A stretch of DNA of 17,909 bases from Woeseia sp. (GTDB lineage: Bacteria > Pseudomonadota > Gammaproteobacteria > Steroidobacterales > Woeseiaceae), in NCBI GenBank assembly GCA_018701055.1, contig JABIUH010000066.1, positions 1-17,909 on the forward strand, read 5' to 3'. Every line of letters begins with the position of its first letter. Within the stretch, counting starts at the first letter, position 1. The position numbers and the translations under genes are program-made. Shown one piece after another: positions 1 to 7,776 of the stretch. The notes below the pieces were generated by a model that did not search any database, was not told where the DNA came from, and was given only the letters and a program-made list of their open reading frames with translations.

Positions 1-337
1 TAACGGCCACGATATTCGCGGCATCTTCGTAGTTGGCCATCACGCGATTAAGCCAATATTTGAAAAGATCTTTACCCCTTTCAAAGATGATGGAGCGGAT
101 ACGGTAACCGTCGAAAATGCGGGCGGGACTGATATCCTGGTATTTGACGCCACTGGCATCCCAAGCTTTGAATGGATTCACGATCCACAAAACTATTTTA
201 CGCACCAGTTGCATACAGACCTCGACGTGCCAGCTCTGGTCAATTCCGAATCCGCCAAGCGTAACGCAGCGATTATTGCGACAGTAGTTTATGAAACTGC
301 AATGCTGGACGAGCTGTTGCCTCGAAAAACAAACTGA
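1..337 (+). CDS. M28-family zinc exopeptidase, C-terminal part (5' end outside window)
   Basis: Reading frame 2 is open from the left edge to a TGA at 335-337 and gives about 111 residues. The segment contains GTDILVFDATGIPSFEW followed by a QNYFTHQLHTDLD stretch. This is the typical end of M28 peptidases of the carboxypeptidase Q/aminopeptidase type: the aspartate-containing GTD loop, the GIPs strand, and the late histidine (codon 212-214, in HTD) that binds the second zinc. Such enzymes are usually exported and remove residues from the ends of small peptides; substrate cannot be told from this fragment. The stop overlaps the next start as TGATG, so the two genes are probably translated together. 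The N-terminus, signal peptide and remaining metal ligands lie outside the window. Family call is fairly secure, specificity is not. Confidence 0.8.
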   Translation, partial: NGHDIRGIFVVGHHAIKPIFEKIFTPFKDDGADTVTVENAGGTDILVFDATGIPSFEWIHDPQNYFTHQLHTDLDVPALVNSESAKRNAAIIATVVYETAMLDELLPRKTN

Positions 338-1641
338 TGGGGCGCGCCATGATTATCACTCGCTGCAGGGCCGCCGTACTCTCGATAGTTATTCTGGCGG
401 CTGGTGCCGCTACTGCCGAGTCCGAACTCGGCACAACCACACTGGTGCTCAAAAATGCATCACTGATTGACGGGCACGGTGGGCCGCTGGCCGAAAGCTC
501 AACTGTCGAATTGGCTGGCCGAAAAATCGCCAGGGTCTATAGCGGCGATTATCAACCAGAGACGAACGAAAGTGACGGCGTTCGGGTTATTGATCTGCAT
601 GGCGCGTACCTGATGCCAGGTCTTTGGAATAATCACTCGCATCTCGCAGATTTACTGCCCGACCCGAAAGGCATTCTGGAGAACGAAAGTTCTATCCGTG
701 CAACCATTCGCGCGGGGCGGAATACGATGGATGCACTGCGCGGAGGATTCACGTCATTGCGAGTCGTGGGCGAGAGTGACTATATCGACGTAGCCTGGCG
801 AGACGCTTTTGACGCCGGCGTGTTTGTCGGTCCACGCATATACGCATCAGGGCCGCCGATAGCAGCGGTGGGCGGGCATGGCACAGAAATGAATGGGCCG
901 AAGGTCGAGGAGGCGTCGACTGCAAACGAGATTCGTGATGCCGTTCTTGAGCACGTACGCAATGGTGTGGATTTGGTCAAAATCATGGTCGACGAACTCA
1001 GCGATGAGCAGATCAAGATGGCCATCGAAACGGCACACGAGAATGGTATCAAGATCGTTGGGCATGCTGCCGAGCCGGGTGCGGGAATCGCTGTCGCGCA
1101 TGGTATTGATGGCATCGAACACGGCTACGGTCTGACGGATGCAACGATTGAAATGATGGCCGCCAGGGGGACGTTCTATGACCCCACGGTTGTATGCAAT
1201 CTGAGCGCGGACTACATCGACTTTCGCGAGCAGCACGTTGACGCTGCCGGTTATCCTGCCAGCGCTGCGGCCCGACAGGGCCGTGTACTGGTCGCGTATG
1301 CTGATGAGCGTGCGCCGGAATTTGCAGCTCGGCAACGTCGCATTCTCAACAAGTCGCTGGCGGCGGGCGTAGCGGTTATCAGCGGTAGCGATTCGAATCC
1401 GATCGACGAGATCGGAATACTGGAAATTGAACAACTTGTTCATTCCGGTGCGAGCGAAATGCAGGCTCTGCTTGCGGCAACCAGAAATTCTGCCGCCATG
1501 ATGGGCGTACTTGATGAGGTCGGAACGATCGAGGCCGGTAAGGTCGCGGACATGATCGTCCTTGAGAAAAACCCGTTGGAGAACATTTCGAATTTACGTT
1601 CGGTATCGATGGTCCTCCGTAATGGACTGCCGGTTGAATAG
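337..1641 (+). CDS. Exported metal-dependent amidohydrolase (prolidase/imidazolonepropionase-like group)
   Basis: A 434-residue protein with a signal peptide (hydrophobic about residues 11-25, ending AATA) and then an amidohydrolase TIM barrel. Visible metal-centre residues are the HxH pair H100/H102 in PGLWNNHSHL, the candidate carboxylated lysine K215 in VDLVKIMVDE, H243 in IVGHAAEPG, H262 in GIEHGYG and D352 in ISGSDSNP, so the full binuclear set is present. The end (GTIEAGKVADMIVLEKNPLENI) is the family's usual second beta-sandwich segment. Known members of this group hydrolyse Xaa-Pro and other dipeptides, imidazolonepropionate or related amides. With an M28 peptidase upstream, a periplasmic dipeptidase role is a fair inference. 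The start at 337 couples to the upstream stop; ATG 349, behind GGGG, is an equally possible start. The function is assigned at family level only. Confidence 0.85.
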   Translation: MGRAMIITRCRAAVLSIVILAAGAATAESELGTTTLVLKNASLIDGHGGPLAESSTVELAGRKIARVYSGDYQPETNESDGVRVIDLHGAYLMPGLWNNHSHLADLLPDPKGILENESSIRATIRAGRNTMDALRGGFTSLRVVGESDYIDVAWRDAFDAGVFVGPRIYASGPPIAAVGGHGTEMNGPKVEEASTANEIRDAVLEHVRNGVDLVKIMVDELSDEQIKMAIETAHENGIKIVGHAAEPGAGIAVAHGIDGIEHGYGLTDATIEMMAARGTFYDPTVVCNLSADYIDFREQHVDAAGYPASAAARQGRVLVAYADERAPEFAARQRRILNKSLAAGVAVISGSDSNPIDEIGILEIEQLVHSGASEMQALLAATRNSAAMMGVLDEVGTIEAGKVADMIVLEKNPLENISNLRSVSMVLRNGLPVE

Positions 1642-1711
1642 GAAACCAGCGAAGGTCGAGCGGACTTCTGGAACCTGTATTTCTTGAGTGATAAATAGTT
1701 GGGGCAACGAA

Positions 1712-2614
1712 ATGCGAACTAACCTGATGTTGATTATGGTGCTACTGGCCCTGGCCGCCTGTAACGGAGAGGATCCGATGGTGGATGCAGCGGCACCGGC
1801 TACCCATCTGGGTGGCTGTATTTTGTTGTCCCCCTCTGCAGATGTGCCGGCTGATGTCTATGTTCGTGGCGAGTTGGGCGCGACCTCAGCAATTCCACCG
1901 TTCACGAAGGAATTGCAGGTGTATGGACTGAGACTGGCAGCCAGAGACGAAATATCCGATGAGTTCATGGAGCTTGTTGCCCAGGCGATCACCGAGGTTT
2001 TTCCACAAGATCCGGAACTCGACCTGGCCATGCAACGAACCGTCCTCGAAAACCATTACCGCTATCGTGCATTGATTCCGGTGCCATTGGGCGACGACTT
2101 CAGCTTTATGGAAGAGAATGAAGAGCAGTGGGCCGAGCTCGAAAGCAATAACTCGATTTGCGACATCATCATGCAGGCGACTCCGAATGGTCAGGTCATG
2201 GAGGTTGTTGAGCATATTTTGCATTACGTGACGGACATTGGATTGCATCACGCTTATCCGGATGTCTGGGGCATTTCCGATAACTCACTCCTGGCCACGG
2301 CGATGCAGAAGGCGGTCGACGAGGGTTATTACGATGTGTCGGGCTATGACGATATTGGAGATCCTGTCATCCGCTTCCGCGTTGAAATTCAAGAATTCGC
2401 TTATTGGTTTATTTCAACTGCCTGGAATCTTCAAGCGCCATATGGACCGACGCATGAACAGGAGTGGACCATTCGGAATCAGCAGGAGTTACAAGAGAAG
2501 TTGCCGGAGCTCTATGCGGCTTATGAGCAAACAGCGGCGAGGGTGATGGTGGCACCAAGTGCTGAAACGCTGATGCAAATCGGCCCGACGCGTGCGGAAG
2601 AAGCCACTCAATGA
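1712..2614 (+). CDS. Lipoprotein of unknown function with a histidine cluster
   Basis: I do not recognise a characterised family. The protein is 300 residues from ATG 1712. A GTG at 1688 would lengthen it, but ATG 1712 gives a clean lipoprotein signal: MRTNLMLIMVLLALAAC with lipobox LAAC and acylated C17. Residue 18 is Asn, not Asp, which favours the outer membrane. The mature part is acidic and probably helical. A striking stretch near residues 167-180 contains EHILHY and GLHH, giving four histidines in 13 residues that could bind metal. A later EFAYWFISTAWNLQ region is aromatic-rich. It follows the amidohydrolase after 70 bases and precedes the GntR-type gene after 111. It may be an envelope accessory of the upstream hydrolases; that is only positional inference. 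Confidence 0.75.
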   Translation: MRTNLMLIMVLLALAACNGEDPMVDAAAPATHLGGCILLSPSADVPADVYVRGELGATSAIPPFTKELQVYGLRLAARDEISDEFMELVAQAITEVFPQDPELDLAMQRTVLENHYRYRALIPVPLGDDFSFMEENEEQWAELESNNSICDIIMQATPNGQVMEVVEHILHYVTDIGLHHAYPDVWGISDNSLLATAMQKAVDEGYYDVSGYDDIGDPVIRFRVEIQEFAYWFISTAWNLQAPYGPTHEQEWTIRNQQELQEKLPELYAAYEQTAARVMVAPSAETLMQIGPTRAEEATQ

Positions 2615-2663
2615 TGAGAATTGAATGCCTCGGCAACTCAATCTGCCAGTTTGTGCGCCATTC

Positions 2664-2684
2664 CGGCGAGCTATATACTCGCCG
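2664..2684. promoter_or_regulatory. Inverted repeat with -10-like loop upstream of the GntR-type gene
   Basis: CGGCGAG (2664-2670) and CTCGCCG (2678-2684) are perfect complements around the 7-base spacer CTATATA. A TATACT hexamer (2673-2678) sits in the spacer, with a weak TTGTGC (2651-2656) 16 bases upstream, so this may be the promoter of the regulator gene with an overlapping binding site. No T-run follows, which argues against an intrinsic terminator for the lipoprotein gene. Either reading is inference. Confidence 0.35.
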
Positions 2685-2725
2685 ACAGCACTCTGCCCCG
2701 AGACGACCCCAGCGGTTGATCATCT

Positions 2726-3403
2726 ATGTCTAAAGCTTCCAACGACAATGCGATACCGCGAAAAACGGTTACTTCGACCGTAGTGGAGATTTTGCGCGAG
2801 AAAATCATTTCGCACGAAATCAAGGGTGGACAGCCACTAAGGCAAGACGCGCTCGCCAATCTGTTGAACGTCAGTCGCATTCCCATTCGCGAGGCGTTGT
2901 TGCAACTCGAGGCAGAGGGTCTGGTTAGATTTGCCCCACATAAGGGAGCTGTAGCAACCGAAGTGTCAGCCGGCGAGGTTGACGAGCTGTTCGAGCTGCG
3001 GGTGCTGCTTGAATGCGACGTCCTGCGCCGCGCCTTGAAAACGATTAGCGACGAAGAACTGGATAAATCTGAGGCGATATTGGCGGAGTTTGACGAGTTG
3101 TTGCTACCCGATGCCGATATGCATGCCTGGGGTGCGTTGAACTGGAAGTTTCATAAGAGCCTGTACCTGCCGTCCGATCGCAAGAGAACGATCGGCATCC
3201 TCGGTCAGCTGCACACCAATAGTGACCGGTATCTGCGACTGCAAATTCAGCTTACTGCTGACTATTCGCGGGCCGAGCAGGAACACCATGACCTGCTGGG
3301 ACTCTGCCGGCAGCGCGACAGCCGGGCTGCGATTAAGTGTCTGAAAGATCACATTCTGACGACCAAAAACGAACTCATCCGAGTCATTCAGTCCCTGCAA
3401 TAG
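2726..3403 (+). CDS. GntR-family transcriptional regulator, FadR/FCD subfamily
   Basis: A 225-residue cytoplasmic DNA-binding protein. Residues about 14-78 form the GntR winged helix-turn-helix: the stretch around residues 33-56 (GGQPLRQDALANLL, NVSRIPIREAL) and the wing EGLVRFAPHKGA match the family. Residues about 85-215 form the all-helical FCD ligand-binding domain, with candidate metal-site residues H143 (WKFHKSL), H187 (EQEHHDLL) and H209 (LKDHI) at the usual spacing. FCD regulators commonly sense organic acids, sugars or amino acids, often repress a neighbouring catabolic operon, and release DNA on binding inducer. The long operon begins 131 bases downstream with a palindrome in its promoter region, so it is the obvious target. 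Start codon ATG 2726 has only a weak ribosome site (AGCGG, 2711-2715). The effector cannot be read from sequence. Confidence 0.93.
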   Translation: MSKASNDNAIPRKTVTSTVVEILREKIISHEIKGGQPLRQDALANLLNVSRIPIREALLQLEAEGLVRFAPHKGAVATEVSAGEVDELFELRVLLECDVLRRALKTISDEELDKSEAILAEFDELLLPDADMHAWGALNWKFHKSLYLPSDRKRTIGILGQLHTNSDRYLRLQIQLTADYSRAEQEHHDLLGLCRQRDSRAAIKCLKDHILTTKNELIRVIQSLQ

Positions 3404-3483
3404 TGACCTGATCCTGCCGCTTTAACGTTTCCCGATGCGTTGGCGCCGAGACCTTATCGGCCCAAAAAAAACCGCTACTCCTG

Positions 3484-3511
3484 TTGTCACAAATTGTATA
3501 TTATATGCAAT
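3484..3511 (+). promoter_or_regulatory. Candidate promoter of the main operon
   Basis: TTGTCA (3484-3489) matches the -35 consensus at five of six bases. TGCAAT (3506-3511), 16 bases further on, matches the -10 consensus at four of six. An A-tract (3464-3471) lies upstream and could act as an UP-like element. This is the only AT-rich promoter-like stretch before the twelve-gene run, and the -10 lies inside the palindrome at 3492-3512. The assignment rests on position and consensus likeness only. Confidence 0.45.
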
Positions 3512-3512
3512 T
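3492..3512. promoter_or_regulatory. Palindromic operator, probable binding site of the adjacent GntR/FCD regulator
   Basis: Half-sites AATTGTATAT (3492-3501) and ATATGCAATT (3503-3512) flank a single central T (3502). Nine of ten base pairs are complementary; only T3497 against G3507 fails. An AT-rich dyad with TTG/CAA ends fits the style of FadR/VanR-type operators. It overlaps the predicted -10 and lies 22 bases before the first operon start, where a bound protein would block RNA polymerase. Confidence 0.65.
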
Positions 3513-3534
3513 ACGTCAATTTGAGAGCGCAGCT

Positions 3535-5238
3535 ATGAGTAAACGACATTGGAAGATCGTATCCCTGTGGGCTGCTATTGCTTTCGCGTTTCCCACACTC
3601 GGTTTAACGGCCGGTAGTAGCTACGATGATCTCGTGCAGCTGTTTAACGAATTTCGCGAGTTTCAGGAAGCTGAAATTGTCAACGGTATTCCCGACTACA
3701 CGCCGGCAGCGGTTGAGAAACAGTTTCTAGGCTTGAAAGAACGTCAATCCAGACTTGCCGCGATCGATTCGGCGGGTTGGCCGGTCTGGCAACAGGTGGA
3801 TTACCACCTGGTCCGTGCCGAGATGAATGCGCTCGAGTTTCATCACAAGGTTCATAAACCCTGGGCGAGAGACCCGGGGTTTTACTCGATGATGGGTGGA
3901 GATGCCGGTGCGACAATCCAGTCGCGAGCATTCTTCGAGCCGATATTTGCACTGTTCGAAGCGGGAGAAGACGGTGCAGCAACGCAGTTGTCGTTGGACG
4001 AGGACCAACGCAGCGCCCTGCAGGCCACATTGCAGGCCATTCCAGATCTCTATGCGCAAGCAAAAACAAACCTGACTGAGCCAGCGGCTGATTTCGCCGA
4101 GTTCGCGATCAGGAATTTTGAGCGTGAGCGGTCATTGTACGAAGACTTCGCGGTCATATTGGGCGTTTCCTATCCGGATCTCGCTCGCGACTCAAGGTAT
4201 GCGGCCGTCGCGCTTGAGGATTATCGAGAGTGGTTGGCGGAGCAGCAAAGCACGATGGCGGAGTATGCCGGTCTCGGCAAAGACAACTACGACTGGTGGA
4301 TGCATAACGTGCAGTTATCGCCATGGGGTTGGGAAGAAAGCAATCAGATCATTCAGACGGAATACAGTCGCGTCATTACGTTCCTGAAAATGGAGGAGCA
4401 AAGAAACCGCAACTTGCCACCATTGGAAGTGACCATGTCTCGCAAAGACTGGGATGAGAGCCTGCGCGTCGCGCTACATCATGTTGTCGACTACATGCGC
4501 GACAACGAAATCATGACGATGCCCGATTGGGTAGATCCCAGCGATTACTACAGCATGGACATGGAAGGATTTGAGGAGCCGGTCTACGAGAAGCCGAGCG
4601 AGGATTTCCTGCCTGAAAACACAAGCATTGATACGAAAGTGCGCCAGCGTGAGATTTTACCCGGTGAAACGCACGAATACATCGGTCATATGCTCGACTA
4701 CCAGCGCCAGGAACGGCTGACACAAAGCCCTATTCGGAGCGCGGAAAGGCGTTTCAACATGGGCTCGATGCGTCTCGAAGGTTGGGCGGTCGCCCTGGAA
4801 GAGCTGATGATGCAGGCAGGCGTTCTTGATGACCGCCCCCGCAAAGGCCGGGAGATGGAATACCTGATGAATGCCTCTCACATGAGCCTCGCTATTCCGG
4901 ATATGGAAATGCATGCGAACCACATAAACCTGACCGAGGGGAGACAACTCTGCGCGGAGATAATGCCGCGTGGCTGGTCGCAGGAAGACGAGGGCATGGT
5001 GTGGTTTGAAATGCAGTCCAACCTGCGTAACCCGGGTGGGTTTCACAGCAATGTTCTCACCGGCAAAGCGTATTTTATGAAGCTCTTCCGGGAGCGCGCA
5101 CAGGCCATGGGCGACGACTTTGTTATCAGGGGTTTTGTCGATGAGTTCCTGGCTTCCGGAACTATTCCGATGTCGTTAATTCGCTGGGAAACCACGGGCG
5201 ACAGCAGTGACGTGATTCTGGTAGCGGAACCACTATAG
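3535..5238 (+). CDS. Exported DUF885-like metallopeptidase, paralogue A
   Basis: A 567-residue protein from ATG 3535, which is preceded by GAGAG and begins a good signal peptide (MSKRHWK, then a hydrophobic core to about residue 25). Upstream in-frame starts (TTG 3484, ATG 3505) fall inside the promoter and operator and are rejected. The catalytic candidate is H380-E381-x-x-G-H385 (HEYIGH), followed 30 residues later by E415 in RLEGWAVALEELM. An HE..H motif plus a downstream EGW glutamate is the arrangement of DUF885 proteins, whose usual motif is HExxPGH; this one is a residue shorter. The C-terminus (IPMSLIRWE) is shared with the gene at 6147. A periplasmic zinc peptidase is likely; substrate is unknown. 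It is the first gene of the operon, and a propeller gene follows after 10 bases. Confidence 0.78.
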   Translation: MSKRHWKIVSLWAAIAFAFPTLGLTAGSSYDDLVQLFNEFREFQEAEIVNGIPDYTPAAVEKQFLGLKERQSRLAAIDSAGWPVWQQVDYHLVRAEMNALEFHHKVHKPWARDPGFYSMMGGDAGATIQSRAFFEPIFALFEAGEDGAATQLSLDEDQRSALQATLQAIPDLYAQAKTNLTEPAADFAEFAIRNFERERSLYEDFAVILGVSYPDLARDSRYAAVALEDYREWLAEQQSTMAEYAGLGKDNYDWWMHNVQLSPWGWEESNQIIQTEYSRVITFLKMEEQRNRNLPPLEVTMSRKDWDESLRVALHHVVDYMRDNEIMTMPDWVDPSDYYSMDMEGFEEPVYEKPSEDFLPENTSIDTKVRQREILPGETHEYIGHMLDYQRQERLTQSPIRSAERRFNMGSMRLEGWAVALEELMMQAGVLDDRPRKGREMEYLMNASHMSLAIPDMEMHANHINLTEGRQLCAEIMPRGWSQEDEGMVWFEMQSNLRNPGGFHSNVLTGKAYFMKLFRERAQAMGDDFVIRGFVDEFLASGTIPMSLIRWETTGDSSDVILVAEPL

Positions 5239-5248
5239 GAGAGCGGCA

Positions 5249-6136
5249 GTGACAAATTATTTTCAGCTATTGGTATTACTGGCGCTGGTATCTGGCGCGA
5301 CAGCCAATGCAGAGGTGCCTGTCATCGCCTACACGAAATTCGTAGAAGACGGTGGCGAAGTATGGCTCATCAACGAAGACGGAACTGGCAATCGGCGCGT
5401 CAGCCTCGGCGCCGAGGCAACGTGGTCTCCTGATGGCAAGCGCCTGGCGGTGACGCTGATGCGGGACGATAACGTCGATATCTATACGATGAACATCGAC
5501 GGTGGCGATGTCACGCGCCTTACCACGGACCCGGCTGAAGAGCACAGTCCGACATGGTCGCCCGATGGGTCGATGATCGCATTCAACTCCGACCGTAGCG
5601 GCAGCGATCAAATCTGGCGGAGCAATGTTGAACCAGGAAACTGGGGTTACAACCTGACGCAATTGACTCAGGACACTGCACACAATCGCGTGAATAATTT
5701 CATCTGCTGGTCTCCTGACGGGCGCTGGATCGCATTTGAAGCAGATCGGGATCGCGACGATCCGGAAATCTACCTCGCCAATGCCGTTGACGGCAGTAAT
5801 CAACAGCGACTCACGTTTACGCGGGCATTGGATGAGGTTCCAAGCTGGTCACCCGACAGCCAGCAAATCCTGTTCTCGTCTGACATGCACGATGAACCGC
5901 AGTCAGGTACTTATGACATCTACATCATAAATTCAGATGGGTCGGATTTGCGGCGCCTGACGGACACGCCGGGTATGGCGTCGTACCCGTGGATGTCCAA
6001 CGACGGCAGCAAGATCGTGTACTCGTACCAGGAAGGCAGGGAAGGCGCGCCAGAGGTCTGGATAATGAACGCGGACGGTTCCGATCCTCGAGTGCTGGTT
6101 GAAGATGGCAGCATTCCCCGCTACGCGCCAAACTAG
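5249..6136 (+). CDS. Periplasmic TolB-like (PD40) beta-propeller protein
   Basis: A 295-residue protein with signal peptide MTNYFQLLVLLALVSGATANA and then a beta-propeller. WSPDG-type blade motifs occur near residues 59, 103, 154 and 200, with a variant WMSNDG near 249. Each is preceded by DIYxxNxDG-like strands, giving about six blades. These PD40/WD40-like repeats are those of the TolB C-terminal domain and related propellers, but the TolB N-terminal domain is absent, so it is not TolB itself. Such domains usually bind protein or peptide partners. It starts with GTG behind AGGAGAG (5237-5243). It is wedged between two paralogous metallopeptidase genes with 10-base gaps on each side, which suggests a structural or substrate-presenting partner for them. 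No catalytic motif was seen. Confidence 0.85.
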   Translation: MTNYFQLLVLLALVSGATANAEVPVIAYTKFVEDGGEVWLINEDGTGNRRVSLGAEATWSPDGKRLAVTLMRDDNVDIYTMNIDGGDVTRLTTDPAEEHSPTWSPDGSMIAFNSDRSGSDQIWRSNVEPGNWGYNLTQLTQDTAHNRVNNFICWSPDGRWIAFEADRDRDDPEIYLANAVDGSNQQRLTFTRALDEVPSWSPDSQQILFSSDMHDEPQSGTYDIYIINSDGSDLRRLTDTPGMASYPWMSNDGSKIVYSYQEGREGAPEVWIMNADGSDPRVLVEDGSIPRYAPN

Positions 6137-6141
6137 GGTGG
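6135..6141 (+). promoter_or_regulatory. Ribosome binding site favouring a GTG start at 6147
   Basis: AGGGTGG lies five bases before GTG 6147 and overlaps the upstream stop codon TAG (6134-6136). The later ATG 6165 has no comparable site, and the TTG at 6099 lies inside the upstream gene. Confidence 0.5.
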
Positions 6142-6146
6142 CTACC

Positions 6147-7754
6147 GTGCCGGTTTGCAGCAGCATGCGTGTGGTGGTCGTTAGTTTATTGTTGGCGCTC
6201 TCCTCCAGCGTCGTTGCTGCGGAGTCCAACGACTACGATCAACTTGTGTCCTTGTTCCAGGAATTTCGGGAAATGACGGGCGCCGGTGGTAGTGAATTCG
6301 AACTGTTACCGGTCGTGGACCCTGAAAAAATTGCAGCTGAAAAGAACGCGCTTCAAGGATTCCAGGCGCGACTTCGTGCGATCGATCCGGCGAGTTGGCC
6401 GGTTCCACGCCAGGTGGACTATCACCTCGTTCGTGCAGAACTTAACGGACTGGAGTTTAAACACCGCGTAACCCGACCGTGGTTCCGAGACCCCGGAACC
6501 TATAGCGATATTGTCCTGTTCATGGGCGAGTTCATCTCATTGCCGGTGGCCGAGGAGGACTTGCCACAAATTCGCGCCGCGCTCGAAGCAATTCCCGCTA
6601 TTTTTTCGCAAGCGATGATCAATTTGCAGGAAACCAGTGACATTCCTGGCGACCTGACCGTATTGGCAATACGTGATCTGAGTAATGCCAATGCAATGTT
6701 TGATTTGATCGCAACAAGTTTCTCGGAGCATAACCCGTCACTGCTTGGTGTTGTTGACCAGGCGATAGTCGCCAATAACGCACTACTCGTTTGGCTTAAG
6801 GAACACCAGTCCAGCATGACTGCGCAAGCCGGCGTCGGTCGGGAGGAGTACGACTGGCTGCTGAAGAACGTGTATCTGTTTCCGTACTCATGGGACGAGC
6901 TTCGCACGCTCGTCGAGCTGGAAGATAATCGGGTCATTGTCTTTCAACGACTGGAAGAAAATCGCAACCGCGCCGTCGAGCGAATCAGCCCCGTGCAATC
7001 GCAGGCCGAGTACAAGCAAAGCGTGCAGGAAGCCATCGACGATTTGATGAGTTTCCTGCGTGAGCAGAATCTTTTTTCTGTCCCCGACTATCTTACGCCG
7101 GATGATTACTTCGGCTCCTGGCATGGTTTTGATAATCCGTGGCCAGATCATCACGACTACTTTTTCAATTTTTCACATCGCGAGCCGCGCATGGAAGAAG
7201 CGCACGAAATGGTCGGGCATCATTTCGACCAGCTGCGTGGCCAAAACAATACTCACCCGATCCGAAAAGGGTGGCGGCCCTACAAAATATCGACTGCCAG
7301 AACGGAGGGATTCGCGTTCGCACTGGAGGAGTTGCTGATGCACGCTGGCTATCTGGACAGCCGATCGCCAAGATCTCGCGAGATCGCGTACGAGCAAGCA
7401 GCATTTCGAACAGTTCGCGCGATATCGGACATTTACATGCACGACAACCAGTGGACGCTGAGTGATGCGATGGAATACTGCGTCGCCAATGCACCGCATG
7501 GTGAGTTGCTCAATAACAGCCCACATCTTTGGTTCGAAATGGCGACCACGCTACGTGGCGTTGGCCATCACATGCTTATGGTCGTCGGCAAAGTCCAGTT
7601 CATGAAACTGATGCGTGACTATTCGCAACAGCAGGGCGAGGAGTTCGTTGTCAATGAGTTCATGGATGAGTTCTTTGAGTCCGGTCTCATACCCATGTCG
7701 CTTATTCGTTGGGAATTGACCGGCCTCGATGATGAAGTCTCAAAACTCTGGTAG
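6147..7754 (+). CDS. Exported DUF885-like metallopeptidase, paralogue B
   Basis: A 535-residue protein if started at GTG 6147. ATG 6165 would give a slightly shorter form with the same signal peptide (MRVVVVSLLLALSSSVVAA). It is a clear paralogue of the 3535 gene: both share YDxLVxLFxEFRE at the mature N-terminus, WPVxxQVDYHLVRAE, a KP/RPWxRDPGxYS segment and the ending IPMSLIRWE. The metal-site candidate is H353-E354-M-V-G-H358, with E387 in RTEGFAFALEEL as third ligand, so catalytic residues are kept in both copies. The region before the motif and the loop lengths differ, suggesting changed specificity after duplication. It lies 10 bases after the propeller gene and 22 bases before the oxidoreductase pair. 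Probably a periplasmic zinc peptidase; substrate unknown. Confidence 0.78.
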   Translation: MPVCSSMRVVVVSLLLALSSSVVAAESNDYDQLVSLFQEFREMTGAGGSEFELLPVVDPEKIAAEKNALQGFQARLRAIDPASWPVPRQVDYHLVRAELNGLEFKHRVTRPWFRDPGTYSDIVLFMGEFISLPVAEEDLPQIRAALEAIPAIFSQAMINLQETSDIPGDLTVLAIRDLSNANAMFDLIATSFSEHNPSLLGVVDQAIVANNALLVWLKEHQSSMTAQAGVGREEYDWLLKNVYLFPYSWDELRTLVELEDNRVIVFQRLEENRNRAVERISPVQSQAEYKQSVQEAIDDLMSFLREQNLFSVPDYLTPDDYFGSWHGFDNPWPDHHDYFFNFSHREPRMEEAHEMVGHHFDQLRGQNNTHPIRKGWRPYKISTARTEGFAFALEELLMHAGYLDSRSPRSREIAYEQAAFRTVRAISDIYMHDNQWTLSDAMEYCVANAPHGELLNNSPHLWFEMATTLRGVGHHMLMVVGKVQFMKLMRDYSQQQGEEFVVNEFMDEFFESGLIPMSLIRWELTGLDDEVSKLW

Positions 7755-7776
7755 TCGATAGGCAAAGGAATAATTG

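Noticed and set aside
2611..2733. A 40-codon open frame starting ATGATGA at the lipoprotein stop and ending just inside the regulator gene; it could be a leader peptide.
   Set aside because: No ribosome site of its own, composition looks like read-through of an intergenic region (arginine-rich, no domain), and it contains the dyad at 2664-2684. Probably chance.
3445..3471. Short stem GCCGA/TCGGC followed by an A-run, considered as a terminator for the regulator gene.
   Set aside because: On the + strand the stem is followed by A, not T, and for the minus strand the T-run would precede the stem; five base pairs is also weak.
3484..3534. Longer N-terminus of the first DUF885-like protein from TTG 3484 or ATG 3505.
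   Set aside because: These starts fall in the promoter and palindrome, and the added residues would precede a normal signal peptide that begins at ATG 3535.
6099..6146. TTG 6099 as start of the second DUF885-like gene.
   Set aside because: It would overlap the propeller gene by 38 bases and place a long polar segment before the signal peptide.
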